A stretch of 64,000 nt of DNA, taken from the NCBI GenBank assembly GCA_021323945.1, contig JAJPKA010000002.1:1-64000 (forward strand). The letters run 5' to 3'. This document shows, piece after piece, positions 49,717-58,512 of the stretch (positions within the stretch are counted from its first letter, which is position 1; the number at the start of each line of letters is the position of its first letter). Position numbers and translations under genes: made by a program. The notes beneath the pieces were generated by a model. That model searched no databases and was not told the origin of the DNA. It saw only the letters and a list, made by a program, of their open reading frames with translations. Source of the stretch: Pseudomonadota bacterium. GTDB lineage: Bacteria > Desulfobacterota > Binatia > Binatales > Binataceae.

Positions 49717-50844
49717 GTGTCCGAGGAACTCTATACCAAGCCCCTGATTTCTGCGGATTCGCACGTCATGGAGCCTCGTCGCCTATGGCAGGAGAGAATG
49801 GATGCCAAATGGCGCGACAAGGCCCCGCGTATCGAAACGCTCGATGAGAGCGGTGACTACATCGTCATCGACGGAATGCGTCCCAGGCCTTTGGCATTCG
49901 AGGGTCCCATGGCTGACCTAAAAGCCCAGGGAATGGAGATTCCGATCCCTAAAGGCTACCGTTACGAGCAAAATCGGCCGGGCTCATGGGACCCCAACGA
50001 ACGATTGAAGGACCAGGACCTTGACGGTGTTTCAGGCGAGGTCATCTATCCGGGCGTCGGCCTTCACATTGTACGAGCTCCCGATGGTGATTACATCGCC
50101 GCCTGTTGCAGAGCTTACAACGATTGGCTGGCTGAATATTGCTCCGCTCATCCCGCTCGCCTGAAGGGTGCGGCAATGTTACCCAACCGCGGCTCAATCG
50201 ACGCTGCTATTAGCGAAGCCGAGCGAGCGGCTAAAATGGGGCTCGTAACAGTCATGCTCCCGGCGTGGGTTGATGACCGGCCGTACAATCTACCGGAATG
50301 GGACAAACTCTGGGCGGCCCTTCAGGATCTTGGACTAATTGCGAGTATCCATTTATGTGGCCGCGAGCCTTACGGGATCGCTCACGGCCCAGGAGCTGGT
50401 GGTATCAACGTTGGCGTGGTCAAGTTCGGTATGTATGACACCCTCATGCGCATTATCTGGGGAGGAGCACCCGAACGGTTCCCACGCCTGAAATGGTCGC
50501 TGGTTGAGGGCGGAATCGGCTGGATAGCCTCAGTGCTCCAGTTCATGGATCATTGGTGGGAAGACCACCGCGGCTGGATGCAGCCGAAGCTACCTGAAAA
50601 GCCCAGCTTTTACTTCCACCGGCAATTTTACGCCACGTTCGAGGATGATCGCGCTGGGGTGCTTACCCGAGAGCTGATAGGCGTTGATAATCTTATGTGG
50701 GGTTCTGATTATCCTCACACCGAAGGCGTGTGGCCCTTTTCTCGCCGTCAAGTGGCGCGGAATTTCGCCTCCATACCCGAGGAAGATACCCGCAAAATGG
50801 TTCACGACAACGTTGCGCGCCTGTTCGGCTTTGCCACCAATTGA
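49717..50844 (+). CDS. Amidohydrolase_2 family protein
   Basis: 375 residues. GTG 49717 is chosen because GGAGG (49,705-49,709) sits seven bases before it. LISADSHVMEP (first metal site), SIHLCGREP, LVEGGIGWIASVL and LMWGSDYPHTEGVWP (late Asp) are typical of amidohydrolase_2 proteins common in Binatota-like genomes. Substrate unknown. Followed by thiolase-like and DUF35 genes. Confidence 0.9.
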   Translation: MSEELYTKPLISADSHVMEPRRLWQERMDAKWRDKAPRIETLDESGDYIVIDGMRPRPLAFEGPMADLKAQGMEIPIPKGYRYEQNRPGSWDPNERLKDQDLDGVSGEVIYPGVGLHIVRAPDGDYIAACCRAYNDWLAEYCSAHPARLKGAAMLPNRGSIDAAISEAERAAKMGLVTVMLPAWVDDRPYNLPEWDKLWAALQDLGLIASIHLCGREPYGIAHGPGAGGINVGVVKFGMYDTLMRIIWGGAPERFPRLKWSLVEGGIGWIASVLQFMDHWWEDHRGWMQPKLPEKPSFYFHRQFYATFEDDRAGVLTRELIGVDNLMWGSDYPHTEGVWPFSRRQVARNFASIPEEDTRKMVHDNVARLFGFATN

Positions 50845-51003
50845 AGCTCTAACCTCGAGTGTTTTCTGCCGAATTTTGATGCCGGCAACGGTCACCCGTT
50901 TGCCGTACCGCGACCGGCGACATCATCGTTGCGACGTGTCGCTAACTGGCACAGTGCAGATGCTGGTGAGGTCCTGTAAGAAAGATAAGGGCGAATAGGG
51001 AAG

Positions 51004-52164
51004 ATGAAGAACCGCGTAGCAATAGTCGGGGTGGCCGACACCGAGGTGGGCGTGGTTCCGCAATACAGCGCGACCCAACTGTATGTCAGGGCCGCCCGAT
51101 TAGCCCTGGCGGATGCAGGTATTACGAAAGATCAGGTCGATGGCCTGATTACCTGCGCCTCTTGGGCTGAGCCTTACCTCTATCATGCGGAGATGATCGC
51201 GGAATACATGCAGATCTTCCCTCGCTATTGCATGGGAGCCCCAGCAGGAGGCGGAACCACTCTGGCCATGATGCACCATGCTGCCTCCGCTATTGTTACG
51301 GGAATCTGCCATACGGTCCTCGTCACGATGGCTGATAGCCAGGTGTCTGGCCTCTCGCGCGACAAGGCCGTCGAAATAATGGCTACCGCCGGCCATCCAC
51401 AATTCGAACGGCCTTATGGACCTCCAATTCCCGCCTTTTATGCTTTACTCGCTCGCGCTCACGAGCACGCCTACGGCACCACAGCGGAGCAACGTGCTGC
51501 CGTGGCCGTCGCATGCCGCAAGCATGCTTCGTTAAATCCGGCAGCGCAGATGCGCCAGCCAATAACGATAGACGACGTGCTAGCGTCACGCATGATCGCA
51601 GACCCACTTCATTTGCTGGATTGCTCGCTGGTCAGCGACGGTGGGGCAGCCTTCATAATGACATCTGCGGAACGAGCCCGGGACTTCAAGCAGAAGCCCG
51701 TGTATCTGTTAGGCGTTGGCGAGGGACACTCCCACGAGCACGTCAGTCAGGCGCTGAGTCTTACAACCTCGGCCGCCAAAGAGTCTGGCGAGCGCGCCTT
51801 CGCAATGGCCGGCTTGCAACCGAGCGATGTTGACGTCGCTGAATTATACGACTGCTTCACGCCGGTCGTGATAATCGAGCTGGAGGATCTGGGCTTTTGC
51901 CCCAAAGGCGAAGGCGGGCGCTTCGTGGAGGGCGGCAGGATCGAAATCGGCGGTGAACTGCCAGTTAACACCCACGGCGGACTCCTGTCCCATTGTCACC
52001 CCGGTCATCCAGGGTCGATGTTCGCCATCACCGAAGCAGTCAGGCAGCTCCGTGGCTCGTGCGGCGCTCGTCAGGTCCCCGGCGCAAAGATTGCCCTTGT
52101 CCACGGCCAGGGCGGCATTATGTCGACTCACTGTACCGCAATTTTCGGTAGCGAACCAATCTGA
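51004..52164 (+). CDS. Thiolase-fold protein (SCP2/Ltp-like)
   Basis: 386 residues. RVAIVGVADTEVGVV start, SLVSDGGAAFIMTS and the C-terminal HGQGGIMSTHCTAIF are thiolase-fold marks. At the usual nucleophile site the sequence reads YCMGAPAGGGTTLAMM, without a Cys in the CASG position, as in lipid-transfer/steroid-degradation thiolase-like proteins. Pairs with the DUF35 protein encoded downstream, with which such proteins form complexes. Confidence 0.9.
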   Translation: MKNRVAIVGVADTEVGVVPQYSATQLYVRAARLALADAGITKDQVDGLITCASWAEPYLYHAEMIAEYMQIFPRYCMGAPAGGGTTLAMMHHAASAIVTGICHTVLVTMADSQVSGLSRDKAVEIMATAGHPQFERPYGPPIPAFYALLARAHEHAYGTTAEQRAAVAVACRKHASLNPAAQMRQPITIDDVLASRMIADPLHLLDCSLVSDGGAAFIMTSAERARDFKQKPVYLLGVGEGHSHEHVSQALSLTTSAAKESGERAFAMAGLQPSDVDVAELYDCFTPVVIIELEDLGFCPKGEGGRFVEGGRIEIGGELPVNTHGGLLSHCHPGHPGSMFAITEAVRQLRGSCGARQVPGAKIALVHGQGGIMSTHCTAIFGSEPI

Positions 52165-52274
52165 CTTAAACGGTGGCGATGCCTCCGCCCGAATGGAGCG
52201 ATCACCGGCGGTAACTCGAATGAGCCCAATCGCACGAACCTCCACTTCGAAGTTGTAAGGAGTTAGGACTCCCA

Positions 52275-52697
52275 ATGACAAATAGCCAAGGCAAGCCGAT
52301 ACCGGTACCGACACTCGAGACAGCGCCTTATTGGGAAGGCTGCCGCCAGCATCAATTACGGATCCAACGCTGTAACGATTGCGGTCAGTATCAGTTTTTC
52401 CCCCGCCTTTATTGCTCGAAGTGCTTCGGTGAGCGCGTAGACTGGGTCAACGCGACCGGTCGTGCATCGGTCGTGTCCTTCACCGTAGTGCGTCGTCCGG
52501 TATCGCCGGCTTACGCGAACGAAGTTCCTTACGTCGTTGCACTCGTCAGGCTCGAAGAAGGGCCTCAGATGATGACCAATATCATCGGCTGCGCACCCGA
52601 GGAAGTGAAAATCGGGATGATCGTGGAAGTTGTCTTTGACGACTGGACCGAGACCATTTCCATTCCCAAATTTCGGCCAGCCGAGACGGTGCCATAA
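52275..52697 (+). CDS. DUF35 zinc-ribbon/OB-fold protein
   Basis: 140 residues. RIQRCNDCGQYQFFPRLYCSKCFG gives the CxxC...CxxC ribbon, followed by an OB-fold (VVSFTVVRRPVSPAY, VPYVVALVRLEEGPQMMTNIIG). Such proteins partner thiolase-like enzymes, as in the gene just upstream, and supply or stabilise acyl-CoA binding. Together they suggest steroid, aromatic or branched acyl-CoA degradation. Confidence 0.93.
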   Translation: MTNSQGKPIPVPTLETAPYWEGCRQHQLRIQRCNDCGQYQFFPRLYCSKCFGERVDWVNATGRASVVSFTVVRRPVSPAYANEVPYVVALVRLEEGPQMMTNIIGCAPEEVKIGMIVEVVFDDWTETISIPKFRPAETVP

Positions 52698-52869
52698 TCA
52701 ACTCCGCGTCGCCAGCTGCAGCTTGACAGGACCGTGGTTCGTCCGACAACCTCGCAGCCGGAAGCATTCTCTCAACCTTGCTCTGACGCTTTCGTGACAT
52801 TAGTTCCTCTTCTCGTAACGAACGCTCGGATCATCGACGGTAGCTAAACGTTAGTCGGAGACTTCTGCC

Positions 52870-53226
52870 ATGGCACAGAATGAAATGTCGTCATCCGCCG
52901 GCAATACTTCGGCGGCAGGTACGGTTCCCGGCGGGATTGTGGGCGGTAGGGTATTAACCAGTACTGCGCTCATTGGAGCCGGAATTATGATTGAGCCCGA
53001 ACTGTTGGGTGGCGCACTGTTGGGGGCAGGCATTATGTATGGGCTACCAGTACTCGGTCAAATCTTGCGACCCATCGCCACGACCGTAGTGCAGATCGGC
53101 TATTCAGCTGTTGCCGGGGTTGGTCAGCTCCGTGCCGGTGCTCGTGAGCAGGTCGGGAGTATCGTCAGTGCTGCACGCTCTGAGTATGAGCGCTCCCGTG
53201 CTGGAGCAATCCCTTCAGCTGAGTAG
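52870..53226 (+). CDS. Gly-rich small membrane protein (DUF5132-like)
   Basis: 118 residues. A Gly/Ala-rich hydrophobic middle (VGGRVLTSTALIGAGIMIEPELLGGALLGAGIMYGLPVLGQ) with two probable spans, then a charged amphipathic tail (AGAREQVGSIVSAARSEYERSR). Resembles DUF5132-type proteins, but the assignment is weak. Function unknown; likely inner membrane. Confidence 0.65.
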   Translation: MAQNEMSSSAGNTSAAGTVPGGIVGGRVLTSTALIGAGIMIEPELLGGALLGAGIMYGLPVLGQILRPIATTVVQIGYSAVAGVGQLRAGAREQVGSIVSAARSEYERSRAGAIPSAE

Positions 53227-53321
53227 TTCAGAAACGCCAGAGGCTCAGCCTGCGCCGTCCCTTCCGTTTAATCCGATTTAGCGACCATACGTCAGCCTCA
53301 CCAAGGTTTAGGACTCCCTGA

Positions 53322-54323
53322 ATGGCGGCGCACGCGTTGGTGATGGTGCTATTGACCGGCTCTGCAGTGGTCGCTGCTGGCATAATCCTGGGTTGGTCGG
53401 CCGATCAAATTGCGAGCGCGACAGGGTTGGGCGAGCTGTGGACCGGGTGGGTACTGCTGGCAGGTGCCACTTCGTTGCCCGAGTTTGCAATTGACACTGC
53501 TGCAGTAAAGATTCACGCGCCAAACCTCGCCTGCGGCGATTTATTCGGCTCAAGCCTTACCAACATGGCAATTTTGGCGCTACTGGTTCTTTGGTTCGTC
53601 CCAGCGTCCGACGAAAATGACGACGTTTTGAATTCTAGGGATCTGCCTGAAGCAGCATTGGCGATCTTTCTTACAACTCTCGCCACCGCCTTCACTTTGG
53701 CCCATCATGATATCGGTGTTCGAGGTTTACGTCCTGAATCGCTAAGTATTCTCCTTATTTGGCTGGTTGGGACGCGCTGCCTATATCAGCGCCGTCGCGT
53801 GTCCACCCAACTCGGGCTTGGTGACCTTCCGGGGGCTCTTCGCTCCACTGGCCTGAAGCAGGCGCTTCGGTCGGTGCTGGTTTTTGCCGCCGGCGCGGGA
53901 ATCATTTTGGTGGTCGCCCCAATCTTCGCGCACTGGGCGAGTCAGTTCGCAGCCCTAAGTGGTTGGAAAGAGTCATTTGTCGGTACCTGGTTGCTGGGCT
54001 GCGCCACTGCCCTGCCGGATTTAGTGTCATCGATTACCGCTTGTCGTCTTGGCGCCTTCGAGCTGGCATTCGCCAGTCTCTACGGCTCCTGCGCGTTCAA
54101 CATGGTAGTTTTTTACGTAATGGATTTGGCGTCGTCGACGCCCGTGTTCTCGCTGCTCAACCCCGTTCTTGCGTTATCGGGAGTGCTCGCCACAATGCTG
54201 ATGATCCTCGGAGTCTCACTTGTGAGGGTTCGCCGGCGACTCAGTATCACACGGGGCTTGAGAGGAGGATTTTTGCTCGCCTCCTATGGTTTAGCCATCT
54301 GGATCACCTATCGCTACCGCTGA
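53322..54323 (+). CDS. CaCA family cation (Na+/Ca2+-type) antiporter
   Basis: 333 residues, about 10 spans in two inverted halves. The alpha repeats are ATSLPEF...GDLFGSSLTNM (first) and TALPDLVSSITACRLGAFELAFASLYGSCAFNM (second). Members exchange Ca2+ or other cations for Na+ or H+. It may have GS-N substitution (GSSLTN, GSCAFN) relative to GSNxxN. Adjacent genes give no further clue. Confidence 0.9.
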   Translation: MAAHALVMVLLTGSAVVAAGIILGWSADQIASATGLGELWTGWVLLAGATSLPEFAIDTAAVKIHAPNLACGDLFGSSLTNMAILALLVLWFVPASDENDDVLNSRDLPEAALAIFLTTLATAFTLAHHDIGVRGLRPESLSILLIWLVGTRCLYQRRRVSTQLGLGDLPGALRSTGLKQALRSVLVFAAGAGIILVVAPIFAHWASQFAALSGWKESFVGTWLLGCATALPDLVSSITACRLGAFELAFASLYGSCAFNMVVFYVMDLASSTPVFSLLNPVLALSGVLATMLMILGVSLVRVRRRLSITRGLRGGFLLASYGLAIWITYRYR

Positions 54324-54392
54324 TCTGCGCAGTGGATGAAGGTCAAGATCATCGAATCGTGGCGGGGACTCGGCAGGTCGATTGAACCTGAT

Positions 54393-54429
54393 ATACCGGG
54401 CAAGAGTCATATACCGGGGCACAAGTCAT
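54393..54429. repeat. Short imperfect tandem repeat
   Basis: ATACCGGGCAAGAGTCAT (54,393-54,410) is followed directly by ATACCGGGGCACAAGTCAT (54,411-54,429). The pair lies in the spacer between the CaCA exchanger and the acyl-CoA dehydrogenase. It has no obvious function. Confidence 0.6.
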
Positions 54430-54563
54430 CGCTCGACAACCCACTGATGATTTTGGGCATTTAAGGGTTGCTCGGCCGCGGCGCTACCGTCTCACCGTGC
54501 GATTATGTAGCATCATTCTAACGTCATCTTTCCGTCTTTGAACCGATTGGAGCCGGCCGATCG

Positions 54564-55748
54564 ATGGATTTCAACTACACACCAGAACAGGAAGCATATC
54601 GGATGAGGGTTCGAAAATGGCTGGAAGAAAATCAGCCACCGCCCTTAACCCCAGAGGAAAGAGAGCATATCAATGAAGACTTACTCTGGGAACGCAACAA
54701 GAAATGGCACAAGCGTCTCTACGACGGGGGCTGGATCGGCCTGAGCTGGCCTCGCGAGTATGGCGGTCGAGGCGCCACGTTCATCGAGCAGCTCATCTTC
54801 CAACAGGAACTCGCTCGGCTCAATCTGCCGATGGGTGTGAATGTCCTGGGAATCATAATGACCGGTCCGGCGCTAATGCAGTGGGGGACACCAGCTCAGA
54901 AAGAACGTTACCTTAAGCCAATCCTGACTGCCGACGAAATCTGGTGCGAGGGTATGTCTGAGCCCGGGGCCGGCTCGGATCTGGCAGCGATCCAGACCCG
55001 GGCGGAGCTGCATGGCGATTACTTCGTCGTCAACGGCCAGAAAGTTTGGACCACCATTGCCCACCGCGCCGACTTTTGTCAGCTCTTTGTCAGAACCGAT
55101 CCGACAGCACCCAAACATCGCGGGCTCAGCGCTTTGCTGGTTGATATGCACAGTCCTGGTGTGCGCGTTCAACCGCTGCGGCAGATTACCGGTGATGCTG
55201 AATTCAACGAAATCTTCTTCGAAGACGTACGGGTTCCAAAAGAAAACCTATTGGGCCCGCTGAACCAAGGATGGCAGGTTTTGCTTTCGACTCTGATGCA
55301 TGAACGGTTTGGCATCAGCGAGACGATTGGTGGGAGCGAAGTTATCCTTACGCAACTTCTCGAACTCGCCAGGAAAGTTGAAATTAATGGTGTCACGGCC
55401 GCGGACGACCACGAGATCCGACAGCGACTCGCACAATTTGCCATCGAAGTGACGGCAAAGCGTTACAACGGGTTGCGCGCACTTACCAAGCGACTGAAGG
55501 GACAGCCGCCGGGCGCCGAATCTTCAATTGGTAAGTTGGTTTCAACCGAGCTTTCGCAGAAAATGACCAAATTCGCCTCGCGCTTGCTTGGTAATTTCGC
55601 CACCCTTGAACGCCATTCACTGTTCGCTCCGGATGGCGATTGGCTGCGACGGATTCTCCAGGTAGAAGCACTGACGATCGCCGGTGGTACATCTGCGGTA
55701 CAGAAGAACATGATCGGTGAACGCAACCTTCACCTGCCCAGAGACTGA
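54564..55748 (+). CDS. Acyl-CoA dehydrogenase
   Basis: 394 residues. MDFNYTPEQEAYRMRVRKWL start, GMSEPGAGSDLAAIQTRAELHGDYFVVNGQKVWTT (FAD and substrate region), and C-terminal LTIAGGTSAVQKNMIGERNLHLPRD. The GGTSAVQ segment lacks Glu at the MCAD Glu376 position, as in other GGTSEIQ-type members. It catalyses alpha,beta-dehydrogenation of acyl-CoA. Fits the beta-oxidation-like surroundings. Confidence 0.92.
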   Translation: MDFNYTPEQEAYRMRVRKWLEENQPPPLTPEEREHINEDLLWERNKKWHKRLYDGGWIGLSWPREYGGRGATFIEQLIFQQELARLNLPMGVNVLGIIMTGPALMQWGTPAQKERYLKPILTADEIWCEGMSEPGAGSDLAAIQTRAELHGDYFVVNGQKVWTTIAHRADFCQLFVRTDPTAPKHRGLSALLVDMHSPGVRVQPLRQITGDAEFNEIFFEDVRVPKENLLGPLNQGWQVLLSTLMHERFGISETIGGSEVILTQLLELARKVEINGVTAADDHEIRQRLAQFAIEVTAKRYNGLRALTKRLKGQPPGAESSIGKLVSTELSQKMTKFASRLLGNFATLERHSLFAPDGDWLRRILQVEALTIAGGTSAVQKNMIGERNLHLPRD

Positions 55749-55821
55749 TTCCGAGACCCGATCTTCACGGCGATCTATTATGGCAACCGTTCGAGCACGC
55801 CCTGTGAGAGTTTGAGTAAAA

Positions 55822-57171
55822 GTGAATCCTGTACACGTCGTAGGTGCGGGCCTCGCCGGCAGCGAGGCAGCCTGGCAGTTGGCTCAGCGTGGTCTCCCCG
55901 TGCGGTTATTTGAGATGCGACCGACACGCATGACTCCGGCTCATCAGACCGCTTTTTTTGGCGAACTGGTTTGCTCCAATTCCCTGCGAAGCGCGTCACT
56001 GGAGACCGCGGTGGGTCTCCTGAAGGAGGAAATGCGGCGCCTCGGCTCGCTCGTTATGATTGCTGCGGACCAAGCCCGAATCCCGGCGGGTAGCGCCTTG
56101 GCCGTCGACCGCAACATCTTTGCCCGTCTAATCACCGAAACTCTCAAATCTCATCCGTTGGTCGAAGTGGTACAGGCTGAGCTGGCAGCAATTCCTGAGG
56201 GTCCCACCGTTGTCGCGACCGGGCCGCTTACCAGCGATGCGTTAGGTGATGCATTGAGCCGGCTTATAGGACCGCGAAATTTGTACTTTTATGACGCGAT
56301 TGCTCCTATCGTCACCGCTGACTCCATAGATTTCACCGTCGCCTTCAAGGCCTCGCGTTACGGGAAAGGCGGTGACGACTATATAAACTGCCCACTCACT
56401 GAGGCGCAATATGACTCTCTGATTGAAGCAATCGCGACAGCTGAAAAAGTTGAACTGCATTCCTTTGAACGACCCGTGTATTTCGAGGGCTGCATGCCGA
56501 TCGAAGAAATGGTTCGGCGTGGCCCTCGCACACTGGCATTCGGCCCAATGCGACCGGTAGGGTTGCGTGACCCGAGAACCGGTACAAGGCCTTTTGCCGT
56601 GGTCCAGTTGCGACAGGACGATTATCTCGGTCATTTGTTTAACATGGTCGGTTTCCAGACCAAGATGACTTATTCTGCGCAGCGTCGCGTGTTTCGCATG
56701 ATACCCGGACTTGAGCGGGCTGAATTTGTCCGGCTCGGCTCGCTTCATCGCAACACCTTCATCGATTCTCCGCGCCTGCTGCACCCGACCCTGCAGCTCA
56801 AGAAACGAGCCGATCTGCTTTTTGCTGGCCAAATGATAGGGGTTGAAGGCTATGTTGAATCGGCGGCGACTGGGTTGCTTGCAGGCGTCAACGCAGCGCA
56901 GATTGTGGCGAACCGGTCTCCTGTAGTCCCACCACCTGAGACAGCGTTAGGTGCACTGGTGGCCTACATCACCACCCCTTCGCGCCGTGACTTTCAGCCG
57001 ATGAATGCGAATTACGGCCTGATGCCAGCCATCGATCAACGGTTGTCGGGTCGAGCACGCAAGATTGTGCTAGCCGAGAGGGCGCTCAAGTCACTGGATA
57101 GTTGGATCCGTTCGAACGGCCTTGAGAACTCGCATCTTTCAACCCGGTCATCCAGTGCGCAGATGAATTGA
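55822..57171 (+). CDS. trmFO: Methylenetetrahydrofolate-tRNA (uracil-5-)-methyltransferase TrmFO
   Basis: 449 residues, GTG start. [33 protein letters not shown] is the FAD-binding start, [15 protein letters not shown] the conserved Cys loop, and later [15 protein letters not shown] and [24 protein letters not shown] match TrmFO. It methylates U54 of tRNA using methylene-THF and FADH2. Followed by a Ppx/GppA gene on the same strand. Confidence 0.95.
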   Translation: MNPVHVVGAGLAGSEAAWQLAQRGLPVRLFEMRPTRMTPAHQTAFFGELVCSNSLRSASLETAVGLLKEEMRRLGSLVMIAADQARIPAGSALAVDRNIFARLITETLKSHPLVEVVQAELAAIPEGPTVVATGPLTSDALGDALSRLIGPRNLYFYDAIAPIVTADSIDFTVAFKASRYGKGGDDYINCPLTEAQYDSLIEAIATAEKVELHSFERPVYFEGCMPIEEMVRRGPRTLAFGPMRPVGLRDPRTGTRPFAVVQLRQDDYLGHLFNMVGFQTKMTYSAQRRVFRMIPGLERAEFVRLGSLHRNTFIDSPRLLHPTLQLKKRADLLFAGQMIGVEGYVESAATGLLAGVNAAQIVANRSPVVPPPETALGALVAYITTPSRRDFQPMNANYGLMPAIDQRLSGRARKIVLAERALKSLDSWIRSNGLENSHLSTRSSSAQMN

Positions 57172-57222
57172 ACCATCCACCGTCCACTTGCTGGCGATGT
57201 AATTGGTTGTGGCGAGGCCGCG

Positions 57223-58152
57223 ATGAAGATTGCTTCGCTCGATGTCGGCTCGAATACGGTTCTGATGCTGGTGGCTGATTGCAGTGCGGGGCTTAGACCT
57301 AGGGTGTTGGCCGATCTCGCCCGCATTACTCGGCTAGGTCGCGGCGTCGATGCCAGTGGGAAGCTCGACCCAGGCTCTGCCCAACTAACACTCGACACAA
57401 TCGCTGAGTTCACATCTGAAGCGAAACGCTTGGGCGCCAATCGAATCGTCGGCGTGGCCACCGCCGCACTGCGTGATGCCGCAGACGGGCTCGACTTCCT
57501 CACGCTGGTCAAGAATCGGACCGGCGTCAGCCTTCAAATCGTAACGGGCCAGGTCGAAGCCGAACTTTCGTATCTCGCAACTCAAAAGGGTCTCGAAATA
57601 TCCTCACCGGAAAATTTGCTTATCGTCGACATCGGGGGAGGCTCGACCGAGTTGATTCGAGCCAATCTTGGGAACACGCTGGATCTGGTTAGTCTCCAGC
57701 TGGGCTCAGTTCGGTTGACCGAGCGAATTGTTCATCATGATCCACCTTTACCCAGTGAAGCGAAGCGACTGCGAGAGCTGGTCGACCACTCGTTGCGCCG
57801 GCTCGGATGGGTGTATCGACCTAGCAAAATGGTCGGAATTGCGGGCACGGTCACAACCTTGTGCGCCATTCGGTTGAGGCTGACACATTATCGCTCCGAG
57901 GTCGTCCATGGGTCCATCCTTGCTGCCGAAGATGTTCGAAATCTTATTCAATTGTTGGGTTCACTCCCCCTCGGGCAGCGCCGGCAGCTGCCGGGAATGG
58001 AGGTTGGACGAGCAGATGTTCTGTTTGCCGGAGCAATCATACTTGAGCGCATCATGAACCATTTTGGTTGTGCAGAGGTTATCGTTAGCGACCAGGGAGT
58101 ACGCTGGGGATTGCTGTGGCGCGAACTCGAATATCACTCGAACCACAATTAG
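57223..58152 (+). CDS. Ppx/GppA phosphatase family protein
   Basis: 309 residues. SLDVGSNTVLMLVADC (N-terminal phosphate 1 motif), ATAALRDAADGLDF and LLIVDIGGGSTELI are Ppx/GppA signatures. The length corresponds to the catalytic N-terminal domains only. It hydrolyses polyphosphate and/or pppGpp. In a plus-strand run between trmFO and an HU gene. Confidence 0.92.
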   Translation: MKIASLDVGSNTVLMLVADCSAGLRPRVLADLARITRLGRGVDASGKLDPGSAQLTLDTIAEFTSEAKRLGANRIVGVATAALRDAADGLDFLTLVKNRTGVSLQIVTGQVEAELSYLATQKGLEISSPENLLIVDIGGGSTELIRANLGNTLDLVSLQLGSVRLTERIVHHDPPLPSEAKRLRELVDHSLRRLGWVYRPSKMVGIAGTVTTLCAIRLRLTHYRSEVVHGSILAAEDVRNLIQLLGSLPLGQRRQLPGMEVGRADVLFAGAIILERIMNHFGCAEVIVSDQGVRWGLLWRELEYHSNHN

Positions 58153-58242
58153 CTGCGCCGGGAAACACCCCGCGTCCCCAGCTTGTGGCAATCTCCTTCC
58201 AAATGCTCTTGGATTGCCGTTGCAGCGTGCGGGCTAACAGCG

Positions 58243-58512
58243 ATGACTAAGTCCGAACTTATCGAACAAGTTGCCACAGCAATGCGCCAGCCGAAGAGCG
58301 TGGTCAGCGCGACAATCGAGCTGACTTTCAAACACATTGCGCGTGCGCTGCACGAACATCAACGCTTTTGTCTTCCCGGTTTCGGTACCTTCTCTGTCCG
58401 CGAGCGCAAAGCTCGCAATGGTTTCAATCCCCGAACCAACAGGAAAATGAAGATCCCCGCAGCTCGAACGGTTGGCTTTCGTGCTGCACCAAGCCTGAAG
58501 AAAGGCCTTTGA
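58243..58512 (+). CDS. HU/IHF-family DNA-binding protein
   Basis: 89 residues from ATG 58243. MTKSELIEQVATAMRQ start, FCLPGFGTFSVRERKARNGFNPRTN (beta arms; FGTF and the RNP of the arm) and KMKIPAARTVGFRAAPSLKKGL. A nucleoid-associated protein that bends DNA. The following glycosyltransferase gene starts at TTG overlapping its stop. Confidence 0.95.
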   Translation: MTKSELIEQVATAMRQPKSVVSATIELTFKHIARALHEHQRFCLPGFGTFSVRERKARNGFNPRTNRKMKIPAARTVGFRAAPSLKKGL

